64,000 nucleotides of DNA from Porodaedalea pini (taxonomy: Eukaryota; Basidiomycota; Agaricomycetes; Hymenochaetales; Hymenochaetaceae): contig NBAY01000002.1 of NCBI GenBank assembly GCA_002794775.1, positions 372,001 through 436,000 of the forward strand. The letters run 5' to 3'. The position numbers and the translations under genes were made by a program. Below, in pieces: positions 47,563 to 58,633 of the stretch. The notes under the pieces were generated by a model. That model made no database searches. It had not been told where the DNA came from and worked only from the letters and a program-made list of their open reading frames with translations. Position 1 is the first letter of the stretch. Each line of letters starts with the position of its first letter.

Positions 47563-48554
47563 TTTTGATACACCTTCTGGGCACCCTTCGCTTTTCTTTG
47601 TTTTCTGTCTTCTTTCGCCTTTCTTCTAGTCTGGGATTTCTCTCATTTCGTTAGGCCTCGTTTTCTTCTTTCCGCTCTCCTATCTTATTCCTGCTCTGAT
47701 CATTCATCATATCCGCTCTGGCATCACATACGAGTCATGACATCCGCACACATTGCATCTTTCGAGTCACTTCTCGAAGCCGTACTATACTATCTTATTA
47801 GTCTTGCTTTCTTCTTTCTTACTCCTCTCCCGGTTCCTCGAGCTCATCTATCGCATCGCTCCGCACTCTCTTTTAGCAATACTTGTGTACCAATACCGAC
47901 CCCATCAGTGCAAATATCATATCAGATCTGACTCGAGAGATCGAAGAACACGCTCGGAGTTTGAGTCTCGATGTACCGTCCAGACCACAATGCGCGACGC
48001 ATCCCAAAGAGCGTCCGTCCTTTGTACTCAGGAAGATTAAGCTGCGTAAAGTTCCATTCCTCGATATTACGAGCAGGTCGCCGAGTTGGGCGAAAACAAT
48101 TGGACCCAATCAACGCGCCCTAATGTGCAGGGTCCTTCCTACTGAGGCGACGAGGAAGACAAAGAGCCGTCCGCATTTGGGCAGTGTTGTGGGATCTTAG
48201 CTTTTGCAGTCGATCGGAGATGCGAGCGCGACTTTGCTTCCACTAGGTCCCTTTGGCACAGGCGCGGCTTGGATGCCTAGTATGAGGACGCGTATAAATG
48301 CCGCATGAGGAGGCGGAATGTCTACCTCATCGCCCTCGCGGTGCTCCAGCTGTACAATTAGAGTCATCCGCGTCGCTCCCGACGTCTGAGTCTTATTTTT
48401 AACCCCTATCACGACCTCTCTTTGTTGTATCCTTACTCTCTCTGAGCGCCTCAAATCCGTGTACTCGTATCCAAGGCCATAAAATCCAGTACTCGCGCCC
48501 GCTCGTCTCACGCACCCTACGCACCTCCCACTCGCACCATCCTCTCTGCTAGTC
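47563..48554. other. Intergenic region
   Basis: This is a pyrimidine-rich 3' flank, then about 900 bases without a supported gene. A TATAAAT at 48293 could serve the next small ORF but lies 260 bases upstream of its ATG. Confidence 0.4.
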
Positions 48555-48779
48555 ATGTCATACCCCAGGCAACCGTCCTCGCCAACCACGGGCTACTTCG
48601 CTGCGTCTCCGACGTCCCCGCTCTCCTTCGCCGCGATGCAGCAGCAGTCTCCGCGCGACTCGTACAACATGTACACCGAGTTCCGCATGTTCGCGGGCAG
48701 CTCAAGCGGCGGCGAGTCTAGCCGATCTTCGCGCTCGTCGTCGACCACGTCATCGCTGAAGAAGATGTTCCGGAAGTAA
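48555..48779 (+). CDS. Small Ser-rich protein (74 residues), unknown
   Basis: This is a single-exon frame from ATG 48555 to the stop at 48779. It is rich in Ser, Gln, Tyr and Pro (MSYPRQPSSPTTGYFAASPT at the start) and ends with a basic tail SLKKMFRK. The upstream sequence is pyrimidine-rich (CT runs from 48410 onward), which is typical of basidiomycete core promoters. No folded domain or signal peptide is seen. Codon use resembles neighbours (GC-rich third positions). A genuine small gene seems more likely than chance, but this is not secure. Confidence 0.45.
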   Translation: MSYPRQPSSPTTGYFAASPTSPLSFAAMQQQSPRDSYNMYTEFRMFAGSSSGGESSRSSRSSSTTSSLKKMFRK

Positions 48780-49264
48780 TGCAGGAGTCTTCTGGAGTAG
48801 ACCCGTCAGCACCCGGAAGCATGCTGGAGCTCTTCCGCGCCCAACGCTGTCGCCCCCTAACATCCGCTTTTCTAGAGCGAAGAGCCGGTCGTCAGGCTAT
48901 TACATAATGTAGGAGGCCGTAGAGAGACGCACGCGCCGATGTCTGCACCGTCATTTGATTCGTATGTTGCTCGGTTATTTAATCGTTGGTTTTCCTGTTT
49001 TTCTTGTTACAAGGCGCTTGGCCGCCGCTGTCACCTACTATCATCGTCATCCATACCATTTTTCGGACACGATATTCACACCACTTTCGATTGTATTGAT
49101 ATCCCTCGCGCACCGCTGTAGCATATATATCTCCCTTTTAGAATGCATCATTCCGTTATATTCTCTTCCCAGGACACATATCCGTTTCTTGACTGCTATG
49201 GCAGAGTCAGCTGGATTGCAGCCTTTCAAGAATAATCTAAAAGACGTACTGTAGGTCGCTTGGA
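48780..49264. other. Intergenic tail-to-tail region
   Basis: AT-rich 3' flanks of the small ORF and of the F-box gene. I see nothing else here. Confidence 0.45.
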
Positions 49265-50923
49265 TCACGTAGAGTTGCCATCTTTAACCCATACCACTTT
49301 ATCCTTAGGTGCGGAGTGGAAGTCGTGTTCAATGAAATTTGTCCGACCTACAATCTCCAATCTCTGGAACTCGCTCATGTCCGGCTGGCTACCCAGCAAG
49401 TAGTGCAATGTTCTTGGGAGACTCGCTGTCAGGTCCGTACTATCGACGATCCGCATGGTCTTCAGAGGCCTCTTCTTCAAGCTGTGGAACATCATCCTCT
49501 CCAACAGTTTGCCAGTTAGGGTGTATGGGCGCTTAGGACGTGATACGAGGGAGAAGTGTTCCAGATGGGTGAAATTGGTAAACAGATGATCTAAAACTCC
49601 ATGAGGTTGGACTTCTGATCGAGAACGGTCGAGGGATAATTCGAGGATTTTGATTCTAGACACGAAATCGTTATGGTCATATAGAATGTTGAGAAACGAT
49701 AGATCCTTAGTAGATCCATAGCTTGTGAGATCCATGTCCAGAATAAGTTTGCTAACCTTCGGCATGTCAAAACTTTTCAACACGAAGTTCAAAGTTGTGT
49801 TGTCGCAGCGGCGAATGGTGAGGGAAGTTAGAAGAGGCAACGAAGCGCTATGATCATTTGTCTCCGTCAAAAATGCGGTAGGAAGAATGCCGACGAGTGT
49901 GAAATCGTCGAGGTTTGGAAGGGTACCAAGGAAAGAGAAAAAATAACGCAAACCGACATTCATATTGCCAAAGGTGAATGTCAGGCAAGTAGTTGTGTCT
50001 CCGTAGTTATGCGTTCGGCTCGGAACGACTGAAAGCAGGTCGAGCTGCCAGAGTTTAGGAGTCTTCCATCTAGAAAAGAAATCCTTCGCATCGTCGCTCG
50101 TGATCGAATCAGAGCTCCGACTACCTACAACGCGTACGCTGAGACTTTGAAGAGCGGGCAAATGAAGCTCCCGCAGTCCAGAAATCTTTCCAAGCCGCGC
50201 GTCAAACAACTCCCATTCAAATACACTCTCCGACGCACACTCGATGACGACCTTTCTCCAACGGTGAGTATAGGGTAGTATATCGAGGAGGAACATCCGA
50301 AGGCTCTCGTCAGAGAACGGCGATCTGATTATAATTGAAAGCTCCGCGATTTTGCTTCGTTCGAGATACGTCTTGAAGGCCCCCCGGGACATTCCGGTAT
50401 GCAAAGTAGTCCAAAGACTAGGTGTATTCAGAGCTACCTGTCTGAAACGGTGACACACATTGTACATGCGCCCCATATATACGCGGCCTTCGTTATGACT
50501 GCTCTCTTGGATGAGAGAATCGTTGGCGCATTCGAATATCTCCGCAAGAAGCTCATCTGGCAGCGTCGTTATTCCGTGTTGCAGTAGCACGGGTTTTGAC
50601 TTTTCTCGTAGAGTATCCATCAAAGTTTTTGACGAGAGGCTCAACGAATCCAAAAGTTCGCCGACACGTTTGAGCTGTTGTAACGCATCTTTTACCGATA
50701 CCACGGTTTTCTCGATGTCGGAATTATCTGTGATCTGTAATAGCCTGGCAGCATTACTTTGTCACCATCTTAACCTTCTATGACTGATAAGTGCGTACTC
50801 TTCTGCCGTTTTTCCCAGCCATAGGTCTTCCGAGTCGATGCGACTTCCACTCCTCATCCTTGATAAGGCATTTACGAGGATATCCAGAGGTTGATTATTT
50901 TGCTGCCGTGTCGCATCCTCCAT
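49265..50923 (-). CDS. F-box protein with leucine-rich repeats
   Basis: Exons 50923-50799 and 50744-49265 (intron of 54 bases, donor GTACGC) give 1605 bases, 534 residues. Without the intron the frame would meet a TGA at 50762. A helical N-terminus is followed by PVLLQHGITTLPDELLAEIF, the F-box-like motif typical of the large expanded family in mushrooms, then VCHRFRQVALNTPSLWTTL and a series of leucine-rich segments. Expected role: binds Skp1 through the F-box and selects substrates for ubiquitination by the LRR part. It is a paralogue of the broken gene at 35161-36766. The substrate is unknown. Confidence 0.8.
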
Positions 50924-52602
50924 TTCTATAGACAATGCTGAAGTTCTAAGTAAGTTAAGCACCGGCGTGGAAGAGGGTTTCCTCGGAGTAAAGCACGAAA
51001 GGAGGCATTAGTTGGGAGCCGTGACAAGCGTGATATTAGGTCACCTGATCTGACATGTCGCGACAGAGGTCGCGTCGCGTCGCGTCGGAGTCCCAAACTC
51101 CAATCCGATCTGCAGATAATGAGACGTGAAGAAACCCCAATAGGTTTCTCTTGTACAATAGTCTACAACAAGCAAAAGCTTCCCTTGCTCCTCGTTTTGT
51201 CAGTACTTGAAAATTCTGGACATCTATAGAAAGCACTCGGATTGGAAAACTCAAACAACTTGAAAGATACTAGAACCATCATATTGGAGTCGGCAAGAGA
51301 GAATGATAGTGCCAAAGGAGCACTATATATCTTGTAGGCTTAACTGATGCTCATAATGGATCCTATGTAAGGTACAAGGAACTAGTTGTCATGGTATTTG
51401 TATGCTAAGCCTTCCAAAAAGCGACTCGGAGGGATCGATAGACCTTCAAGTAAGGGTAGTCAAATCAACAATTTCATGGATATGGCATTATCTTTATTTT
51501 AAATACACTTTCCATTAAACGAAAAAGAAAGTTCTGTTATAACATGGCGATCTGCAACTGTTGCAAAACTATGACGTACTGCAAAAGCCGGAAATGTTCA
51601 GGAGTGCATGATTGCCCCATCCTTTCCGGATTAGAAATTTTGGCCGAATAGCATGAAAGACAACGTTGAACATTGATGAATACGCGTTGCATCGTCCATG
51701 TACCATAGCTATAGAGTGTACCAGATGCCGGAAATTTGTAGGGGTCGTCGATGGCTTCTTCGACGATTCCGACTCTGCAGTGAAACACGTCCGACATGAA
51801 TGACTTCACCGACATACCGCTTCTTAATTGGGATTGAGATCTATGCAGAGCTATCAGACTTTCAGGATGGTCCTGGCTAGTGAATCACTCATTGGTTGGT
51901 AGCCTGAATTGTGCTGTATTCCAAGCGCGCTCTTATAGTCCCTCCTTGAAAAGACAACGCGACTCTGTAGATAAAGCAGGGAATAGGCACAGACCTGTGG
52001 ATTGATCATTCCCACGTGTAACTGTTTTGTAAGATATCGTCATCAGCAGTTCGTCGGGTAAGGAATATGAACGGTTCACAAGCCGCGATTTTCAGGTTGC
52101 AGCAGTCACTTGATTTCATTAGCAAGCTGACCAAAGAAAGGGGAGCATTGCCTGCATACAAGAGCTTTCATTTATGCATAAGAAGACGGCAAAGTATTCT
52201 GCATCAGCGCTAAGTATCTATGGCCAGACTAAGGGTTCTTGAGCAGGCAATATTAATGCTAGGCATGATCAGAAGTCAAGACTATATGAGCAAAGTAAGT
52301 ATCACAGTTAGCAGACGAGACTGTCTTCCTCATACGTTTCCGTAAAAAAGAGCATCTAAGCAACAATTCTTTCCTTCAGCAGAGATGAATATTCCAGCAG
52401 GAGCTCAACGTCTCATGGCCGCTTGCATTTCCGAGTTGGCCGACGAACATGTTTCGGCTGATCTGAGAAAGAGGACAAATACATGCAAGCAAACACTTAC
52501 CATTTTCGTAAACACTGTGGCAACGCAAGTCCGCCTATTCCCGTTGCTGAACCACCCTTGTGCTCGATTTGCTCTGACCACGACGTCCTGACAAAAAGCA
52601 CG
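50924..52602. other. Intergenic region between divergent F-box and ING genes
   Basis: A 92-codon minus-strand frame starting with ATG (51815-51537) is present but has no motif or splice partners. Otherwise AT-rich sequence with no repeat or RNA gene I can identify. Confidence 0.4.
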
Positions 52603-54131
52603 ATGCCGCCATCGCGCCCAACAACAATGGTGAAGTCAGCTCAGACATCCTCGACGCTTTACTCTCTCGAGCTCCTCTCAGAATACGCACATACGCTCGA
52701 TGCCATGCCTCTGGACCTTTCGCGCATCTTCGCCGACCTCCGTGAGCTCGACGCCGTGCTCACCTCAACCGTGGCGTCCGTGACGAACAAAATATACAAG
52801 CTCATCGAGATGATCGAAGACCGCTCTGCTTCTAGCGAGCAGCGCCTGTGGCTGCTTGGCGAGATTGCGGAGGAAGCCAGCAAGGTCGGGCCGGGCGCGG
52901 ACGACAAGATACGTATCGCGACGCAGGCTGCGGACAGTCTGCATGTGCAGTCTCACCACCTCACTGCGCTTGCGACCCATCTCCCTGAATTTGAGCCTGC
53001 GATGCTCGTTCCGAAGACGAGGTACCCACACGTCTCGTCGCGTGCGTACATGCCGCTGCATTCGTTTGAGACGGGTCGGCGCCGCAGGGCACCGATTGGC
53101 GGCGGTGCGTGGATGGGTGCCACCGAGAGTAGTCCGCAAAAGAAACGTAGAGTTATTCAGGAAGAGGACCTTGACTACGGTGCTGCAGGCAAGTCCCCGA
53201 GAAAGGATAAAACTGGGGAACTCGGAGGACAATCGAGGCCACGCGGTGGGCCTCGGACGAAGAAGTGTGTATCTCGCACGCTCCTTATCGCGTCAACGTC
53301 TAATTATCTTTCAGAATTGAGAGGCATCCCTCTCCTCCGGAATCACTACACTCTGTCACCTCTCATCCGCCAATACACGTGTCGGGTAGCAACCAGCGTT
53401 CCGCCGGTAGTAACACCAACCGAAACTCGCACAATACTTCATCTACAAAACGTCGCGCGAATCTCCAAAATGGCGGTGCCCATGGTGAGGGCTCATTGCT
53501 TGAGTCTGTTCTATCCCGAAAAGAGAATCAACATCTCGCGCCGTCGTCATCGACAACGCACCCCTCCCTGATGGAGACCTTTGACAATGGTACGTATGAG
53601 GCCGACAATGTTAGGAACGTGGCCACTTACTGTTCTTAAGGAAAACGAGATAAAGAGTACTGGCCTCCGGACGCACCTCGTGAGCTTCAAGCGCCTAGCA
53701 CGGCCAAGGCGCGGGCTTCGACTCAGTCATCGCTCACAACCAATCTCGCGTCCGCAATGGAGGGCTCTCCAGCTCCTGCCGACGCGGCAACAATTTCGGT
53801 CGCGGCTGCGGGAGACGTCGGCGCGGATCTAGACGGGGAGGCCGACGATGGGCGAATATATTGCTTCTGCGATAACATGAGCTTTGGAGAGATGATAGGC
53901 TGTGATCAACCAGGATGCAAGCGCGAATGGGTATGTCTTAACAATTGGTTTGGCTAGTTGTAGCGTGCTGATTTGCTGTTTCTGCAGTTCCATCTTAGTT
54001 GTGTAGGCCTCAAGGAGGCTCCGAAGGGCGTGTGGTACTGCGACGAGTGCGCGGTCCTGCGCAAGACACCTCGTAATCCACGCAAGAAGCGAGCAGCCGG
54101 TGGGCGGCCAAACGCTCGAAACGGGTCATGA
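52603..54131 (+). CDS. ING-family chromatin reader with C-terminal PHD finger
   Basis: Exons 52603-53264, 53315-53589, 53641-53930 and 53988-54131 give 1371 bases, 456 residues. The N-terminal ING helix bundle is seen in LYSLELLSEYAHTLDAMPLD, FADLRELDAVLTSTVASVTN and IEMIEDRSASSEQRLWLLGE. A basic, Ser-rich linker follows. The PHD finger has the C4HC3 zinc ligands: CFCDN, GCDQPGCKREWFHLSC and WYCDEC. It also has the conserved YCFCDNMSFGEMIGCD core that reads H3K4me3 in Yng1/Yng2/Pho23. Membership of a NuA4-type acetyltransferase or Rpd3-type deacetylase complex cannot be decided here; the Sin3 scaffold gene lies in the same window but 22 kb away. A downstream start at 52627 is possible. Confidence 0.9.
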
Positions 54132-54351
54132 ACTCGCAATGCTCATATCTTCACTTCAATATCTTGTTTCATATGGTCTGGTACATCAGCCCTGGATTTC
54201 TCCATCTTCCGTCTTCAAGACTGAAGACGATATTCACTTTTTTGCATGGAAGAGTTATACTTTACATGGTCCAATGTCCTATCATTCCAATGGCGCTTCA
54301 GATTCGTACACGAGCCTCTGCTTCTCCGTCCACCTGGTTTCAATTTCATGT

Positions 54352-55741
54352 TTACTCTTCCGACACCTTAATAAGAAGCTTTCCGGTTGTCGAGTGGCCT
54401 GTGATGTCCACCTGCGCTTGCTGCACGCCTTCAGCAGTGAAAGGGTAATCCTTATGAATGTTGATTTTGACTGTTCCGTTTTCGACCAGCTTGTAAAGGC
54501 CCTCCGTGTAGGACCTGAACTCTTCAGGTAAGGCGATATAATTGAAGGCGCTACGGGGGTGTGAATGAGAGAATCTGAGAGTCGAGGGAATACGTACGTG
54601 GGGCGAGTGAGCTTGATGTTCTTCCCAGTAAGCTTCAATGGGGAGAAAGGAGGCACGGCGCCCGAGGCGTTGCCCACAGAGACAAGGCTGCCCTTTCGGC
54701 GGAGTAGCTCAAAGTTAGCATCGAACCTTTAGCAAGTATTAGCCCTTGCATTTCGATACTCTTTTCCGGCGAGAGTATAAGATCACTCACGTGTCCTTCC
54801 CAACGCCATCAAACACTGCATGCACGCCCTCGCCATTCGTGATCTCCAGCACTCGCTTGACGGTGTCCTCCGTTGGGTACAAAATCACATGGTCCGCGCC
54901 ATGACGCCGCGCGAGGTCAGCCTTCTCCGCAGTGCTTGTCGTCCCGATGACGGTCGCGCCGCGCGCCTTCGCAATCTGCGCAAAGATGAGCCCGAGCCCA
55001 CCCGCAACGGTGTGCACTAGCACAGTCTCGCCCTGCTGCACGTTGTGCGCCTCCGTCATGAAGCTGAGCGCGGTGATCCCCTGGATTAGGAGCGCTGCGC
55101 CGGTGCGCAGGTCAATGGAGGGCGGGAGCGCGTGCACGTCCTTCCAAGGCACAGAGATGTACTCGGCGAAGGACCCGGTGTACCTCTGGCAATGCGTCGA
55201 TCCAACTCTTTAGTACGAATAGTTCCACCTCGGATTACGGCGAAATACAGGAACTTACGGCTATGACCTTGATGCCCACTGCCAGACTGCGCTTCTTGTA
55301 TTGTTCGTCGTTGAGCACGGCCGCGTCCGTCGGGAGGCTGACGATGGTACCCGAGCTCTCCTGTCCAATCGCAAATGGAAACGACTTGGCAGGGTAGAGG
55401 CCCTTACGCATGTACGTGTCGATGAAGTTGACGCCCGCATAATTCACCTTATATTTTACACGTGAGTATATGCGCACTTGGAAGTCGAAATAATAGGGAC
55501 ACGACGGCACCTTGACCAGAATTTCTCCCGATTGCTGTATCGGGAAGGGTACTTCTGCGAGCTCGATAACGTCAATATCACCATGCATAGGGACGACGAT
55601 GGCCTTGACAGTCTTGGGGAACGACATCCTTAGGTTTCCCGCTCGAGTAGGTGGTGTGTGATGTGCTGATACAAGCCGGGAGGTTGTGAGATATTGGAGG
55701 AGGGTGGAGGCTCTGGGAAGGATGCTCCTTGCTCCGAGCAT
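54352..55741 (-). CDS. ZTA1: Quinone oxidoreductase, zeta-crystallin type (Zta1-like)
   Basis: Exons 55741-55511, 55447-55259, 55185-54791, 54726-54598 and 54550-54352 give 1143 bases, 380 residues. It is an NADPH-dependent one-electron quinone reductase of the MDR superfamily, zinc-free type. Seen motifs are NYAGVNFIDTYMRKGLYP, the Rossmann segment VLVHTVAGGLGLIFAQIAKA, FDGVGKDTFDANFELLRRKG and a C-terminal ITGHSTTGKLLIKV. The first 40 residues (MLGARSILPRASTLLQYLTT and onwards) are Arg/Ser-rich without acids and look like a mitochondrial presequence; initiation at MSFPK would give a cytosolic form. The promoter lies within 252 bases of the palindromic element. Confidence 0.88.
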
Positions 55742-55993
55742 GGCGTGTGCTGCTACGGCGTGTTACTTATGTATGCTATTCGACGCGGACACTTTCGTGT
55801 ATGAGTAAGTCACGACTCGGACTTGAAATTCTCAGTCAACTGACTGTTAAGCTCAACATATGCTGTGTGCACTCCAGTCTAGAATATCGATTATCGGCAG
55901 GGCATCGATGTTGACGGTCATCATGAGATTCAGAGGAGAGGTCGTGCCATACGTTTTCCTTAAATTACATACTACAAGCACAGTTCAAGTCAC

Positions 55994-56848
55994 TTACAGC
56001 CATTTTCATAAGTCCTGCGACACGTGCATGTCACGTGAAGTGAGCCGCGTCAGAGCCAAAGTGTCGAAAAATTAGAATGAATGCCTATTTTCTCTGTGAA
56101 TTCTGCACAGCACCTGCTCATTAAGTACTCAAAAAAAAGGCACGGTTCTCAGGAGAAGAAATATGTAAAATATGGAGCAATAAACTGATTGTGTAGGCAG
56201 GTGGAGATCAAACAAGTGCAGCTGGTCTGTTCTCTCACCCATTTCCACTGAGATTCAAAAATTCTGGCTCCCCTACATCTACCTATAAAATTCTTTCCTG
56301 TATCTTTAAATTAAGTATATGACTATAACAACATCTCCTGAAAGTTTGAAGCCAATCCATTCAGTATTCATGGTCCAGCAGCAAGATTTGTGTTCTACTC
56401 TGCAAGACCTGTTGTAAGAAAAGGAGGGTGGAAAGAGCTTGAAGTGGAACACAAATCTTGCTGCTGCACCATGAATACTGAATGGATTGGCTTCAAACTT
56501 TCAGGAGATGTTGTTATAGTCATATACTTAATTTAAAGATACAGGAAAGAATTTTATAGGTAGATGTAGGGGAGCCATAATTTTTGAATCTCAGTGGAAA
56601 TGGGTGAGAGAACAGACCAGCTGCACTTGTTTGATCTCCACCTGCCTACACAATCAGTTTATTGCTCCATATTTTACATATTTCTTCTCCTGAGAACCGT
56701 GCCTTTTTTTTGAGTACTTAATGAGCAGGTACTGTGCAGAATTCACAGAGAAAATAGGCATTCATTCTAATTTTTCGACACTTTGGCTCTGACGCGGCTC
56801 ATTTCACGTGACATGCACGTGTCGCAGGACTTATGAAAAAGGCTGTAA
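55994..56848. repeat. Palindrome 1, 402-base arms with 51-base loop
   Basis: The arms pair with about five mismatches in 402 positions by my alignment (near 56002, 56039, 56130, 56263 and 56374). The loop is 56396-56446. If transcribed it would fold into a long double-stranded RNA. Confidence 0.9.
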
Positions 56849-57443
56849 ACTTATCCAAGCTAACGTAATCTGTGTCCTTGACACAGTCCTCGGCCTTGTT
56901 CAAGACAATCCGGATGTTGTTATAAAGTAATTCTGCAACATCGTAAACGTCCTTGTTGAACGACTGACATCAGGTCAGTATCTCGTCGGAGATACACACA
57001 AGCAAGGCTGACTAGTAACTCACCACGCTGACTCTCCACATTTTTGACTGGTCGTCTTCCGGGTCTACATTCGGGTCTTTCGGCGGGATTACCGGACGCT
57101 TCTCTTTTGATTTCTTATCTATATAGACCAGTATATTACCTCGCCCTGCGGTGTATGTGATGATTTTGTGCTTCCTCAGTTCATCTTCTGTAAAATCTTT
57201 CTTGTTTTCCCCATACAGCTCCCTACGCTGCTCTCGGTGCTCCTCAGAAACAAGAACCGTAACGCCTGCGGTCTCGTAATAACTCTTGAGTTTAAAATTC
57301 TTTCCCTTGTCTGATCCGGCACTATAAACCCTTGCGCTGCCCTTAGCAGGATTTTTCGTGAAAGGTTGTTCGACTGACAAATCTTTTGTTAAGGAAATTT
57401 CATTACAGCCTTTTTCATAAGTCCTGCGACACGTGCATGTCAC
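56799..57443 (-). pseudogene. Spliced, startless gene fragment inside the palindromic element
   Basis: An open frame enters from the inner arm of palindrome 2, crosses the core, and ends at a TGA (56799-56801) inside the inner arm of palindrome 1. Exon A runs 57443-57024, intron 57023-56964 (60 bases, donor GTGAGT, TACTGAC branch-like motif, acceptor CAG), exon B 56963-56799; about 194 residues. It is Lys/Glu-rich and soluble, with YSAGSDKGKNFKLKSYYETA, DELRKHKIITYTAGRGNILV and DVYDVAELLYNNIRIVLNKA. There is no ATG in frame (the first codon shown is GTG, and a stop lies just upstream). I do not recognise the family. A fragment of a host gene captured by the element is the best explanation. 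Confidence 0.6.
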
Positions 57444-58196
57444 GTGAAGTGAGCCGCGTCAGAGCCAAAGTGTCGAAAAATTAGAATGAATGCCTATTTT
57501 CTCTGTGAATTCTGCACAGTACCCGCTCATTAAGTACTCAAAAAAAAGGCACGGTTCTCAGGAGAAGAAATATGTAAAATAGGGAGCAATAAGTTGACTG
57601 TGTAGGTGGGTGGAGATCAAACAAGTGCAGCTGGTCTGTTCTCTCATACATTTCCACTGAGATTCAAAAATTATGGCACCCCTACATCTACCTATAAAAT
57701 TCTTTCCTTTGTCTGTAAATTAAGTATATGACTATATCAACATCTCCTGAAAGTTTGAAGCCAATCCATTCAGTATTCATGGTGCAGCAGCAAGATTTGT
57801 GTTCCACTTCAAGCTCTTTCCACCCTCCTTTTCTCACAACAGGTCTTGCAGAGTAGAACACAAATCTTGCTGCTGGACCATGAATACTGAATGGATTGGC
57901 TTCAAACTTTCAGGAGATGTTGGTATAGTCATATACTTAATTTAAAGATACAGGAAAGAATTTTATAGGTAGATGTAGGGGAGCCAGAATTTTTGAATCT
58001 CAGTGGAAATGGGTGAGAGAACAGACCAGCTGCACTTGTTTGATCTCCACCCACCTACACAGTCAACTTATTGCTCCCTATTTTACATATTTCTTCTCCT
58101 GAGAACCGTGCCTTTTTTTTGAGTACTTAATGAGCGGGTACTGTGCAGAATTCACAGAGAAAATAAGGCATTCATTCTAATTTTTCGACACTTTGG
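57403..58196. repeat. Palindrome 2, inverted copy, right arm truncated
   Basis: The left arm is 402 bases (57403-57804), loop 57805-57855, right arm 57856-58196. The loop is the reverse complement of the loop in palindrome 1 with one base changed. The last 60 or so bases of the right arm are absent because the LTR of the gypsy element starts here. Confidence 0.9.
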
Positions 58197-58619
58197 TGTT
58201 AGGCGGGAGTCCGGGAGACGACTCGGACTGGGCAGGCCTCGGCTGACTGTCGTCTGGGACGTGCTATACTCGAGTGTAGACTCGGGACACGCTTTCTCAG
58301 GCTAGGTCGACGCGGAGGTAAGAGGATTAATACAAGACTAGACTAATACAAGGGGGACGAGTCTCACCTAGGTCGACGCGGAGGTAAGAGGAAAAGCAGA
58401 ACAAGGAGTTCATGCGATTCCTGAGACCTTATATAGCGACGACCGTGAGACTATATTACCTAACATTACATAACGAGTGGGAATGGAACGAATGAAGGTC
58501 GTGTAGAGGGAGTGTGGGAAGTGATTGGAAAGATGATTAAAGATAATGAAAAGGAGCAATTAACAGAAACGAAAAAGGAAAAGGGGAAATAAAGAAAAGG
58601 GGAAGTTCGAGTCCTGACA
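58197..58619 (-). repeat. 3' LTR of the gypsy element (423 bases)
   Basis: On the minus strand the LTR begins TGTCAGGAC and ends CCTAACA, so it has the TG...CA ends with the short inverted repeat TGT/ACA. It contains a 24-base direct repeat (58302-58325 and 58368-58391) beginning CTAGGTCGACGCGG. Confidence 0.85.
58427..58435 (-). promoter_or_regulatory. Candidate TATA box in the LTR
   Basis: TATATAAGG on the minus strand lies about 185 bases into the LTR, a reasonable place for the U3 promoter. Confidence 0.5.
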
Positions 58620-58633
58620 TTACCCCCCCTTCA
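58620..58633 (-). other. Polypurine tract and pol stop codon
   Basis: Immediately 5' of the LTR on the minus strand is AAGGGGGGGTAA. It supplies the plus-strand primer for reverse transcription, and its TAA is the pol stop codon, directly touching the LTR. Confidence 0.75.

Larger units (their letters stand above)
55994..58196. mobile_element. Unusual inverted-repeat element with palindromic (hairpin) ends and captured gene fragment
   Basis: Layout: arm (55994-56395), 51-base loop, complementary arm (56447-56848), 554-base core (56849-57402), arm (57403-57804), loop, truncated complementary arm (57856-58196). The two hairpin units are inverted relative to each other, so the whole is also a long terminal inverted repeat. 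Arm edges share the octamer TTACAGCC. No transposase is encoded, so movement would need help in trans. The right end is missing because a gypsy LTR begins at 58197. Confidence 0.8.

Noticed and set aside
47883..48200. 105-codon frame after the TBC gene
   Set aside because: First codon is GTG, frames on both strands are equally open here, and no splice partner or motif is visible.
50762..50764. Premature TGA in the F-box gene at 49265-50923
   Set aside because: A 54-base intron with donor GTACGC and acceptor CCAG removes it and keeps the frame; total coding length is then a multiple of three.
51537..51815. 92-codon minus-strand ORF with ATG
   Set aside because: No recognisable feature, AT-rich surroundings and no supporting signals; mentioned only in the intergenic entry.
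55994..58196. CRISPR-like or satellite array
   Set aside because: There are only two inverted units with long arms, no regular short repeats or spacers.
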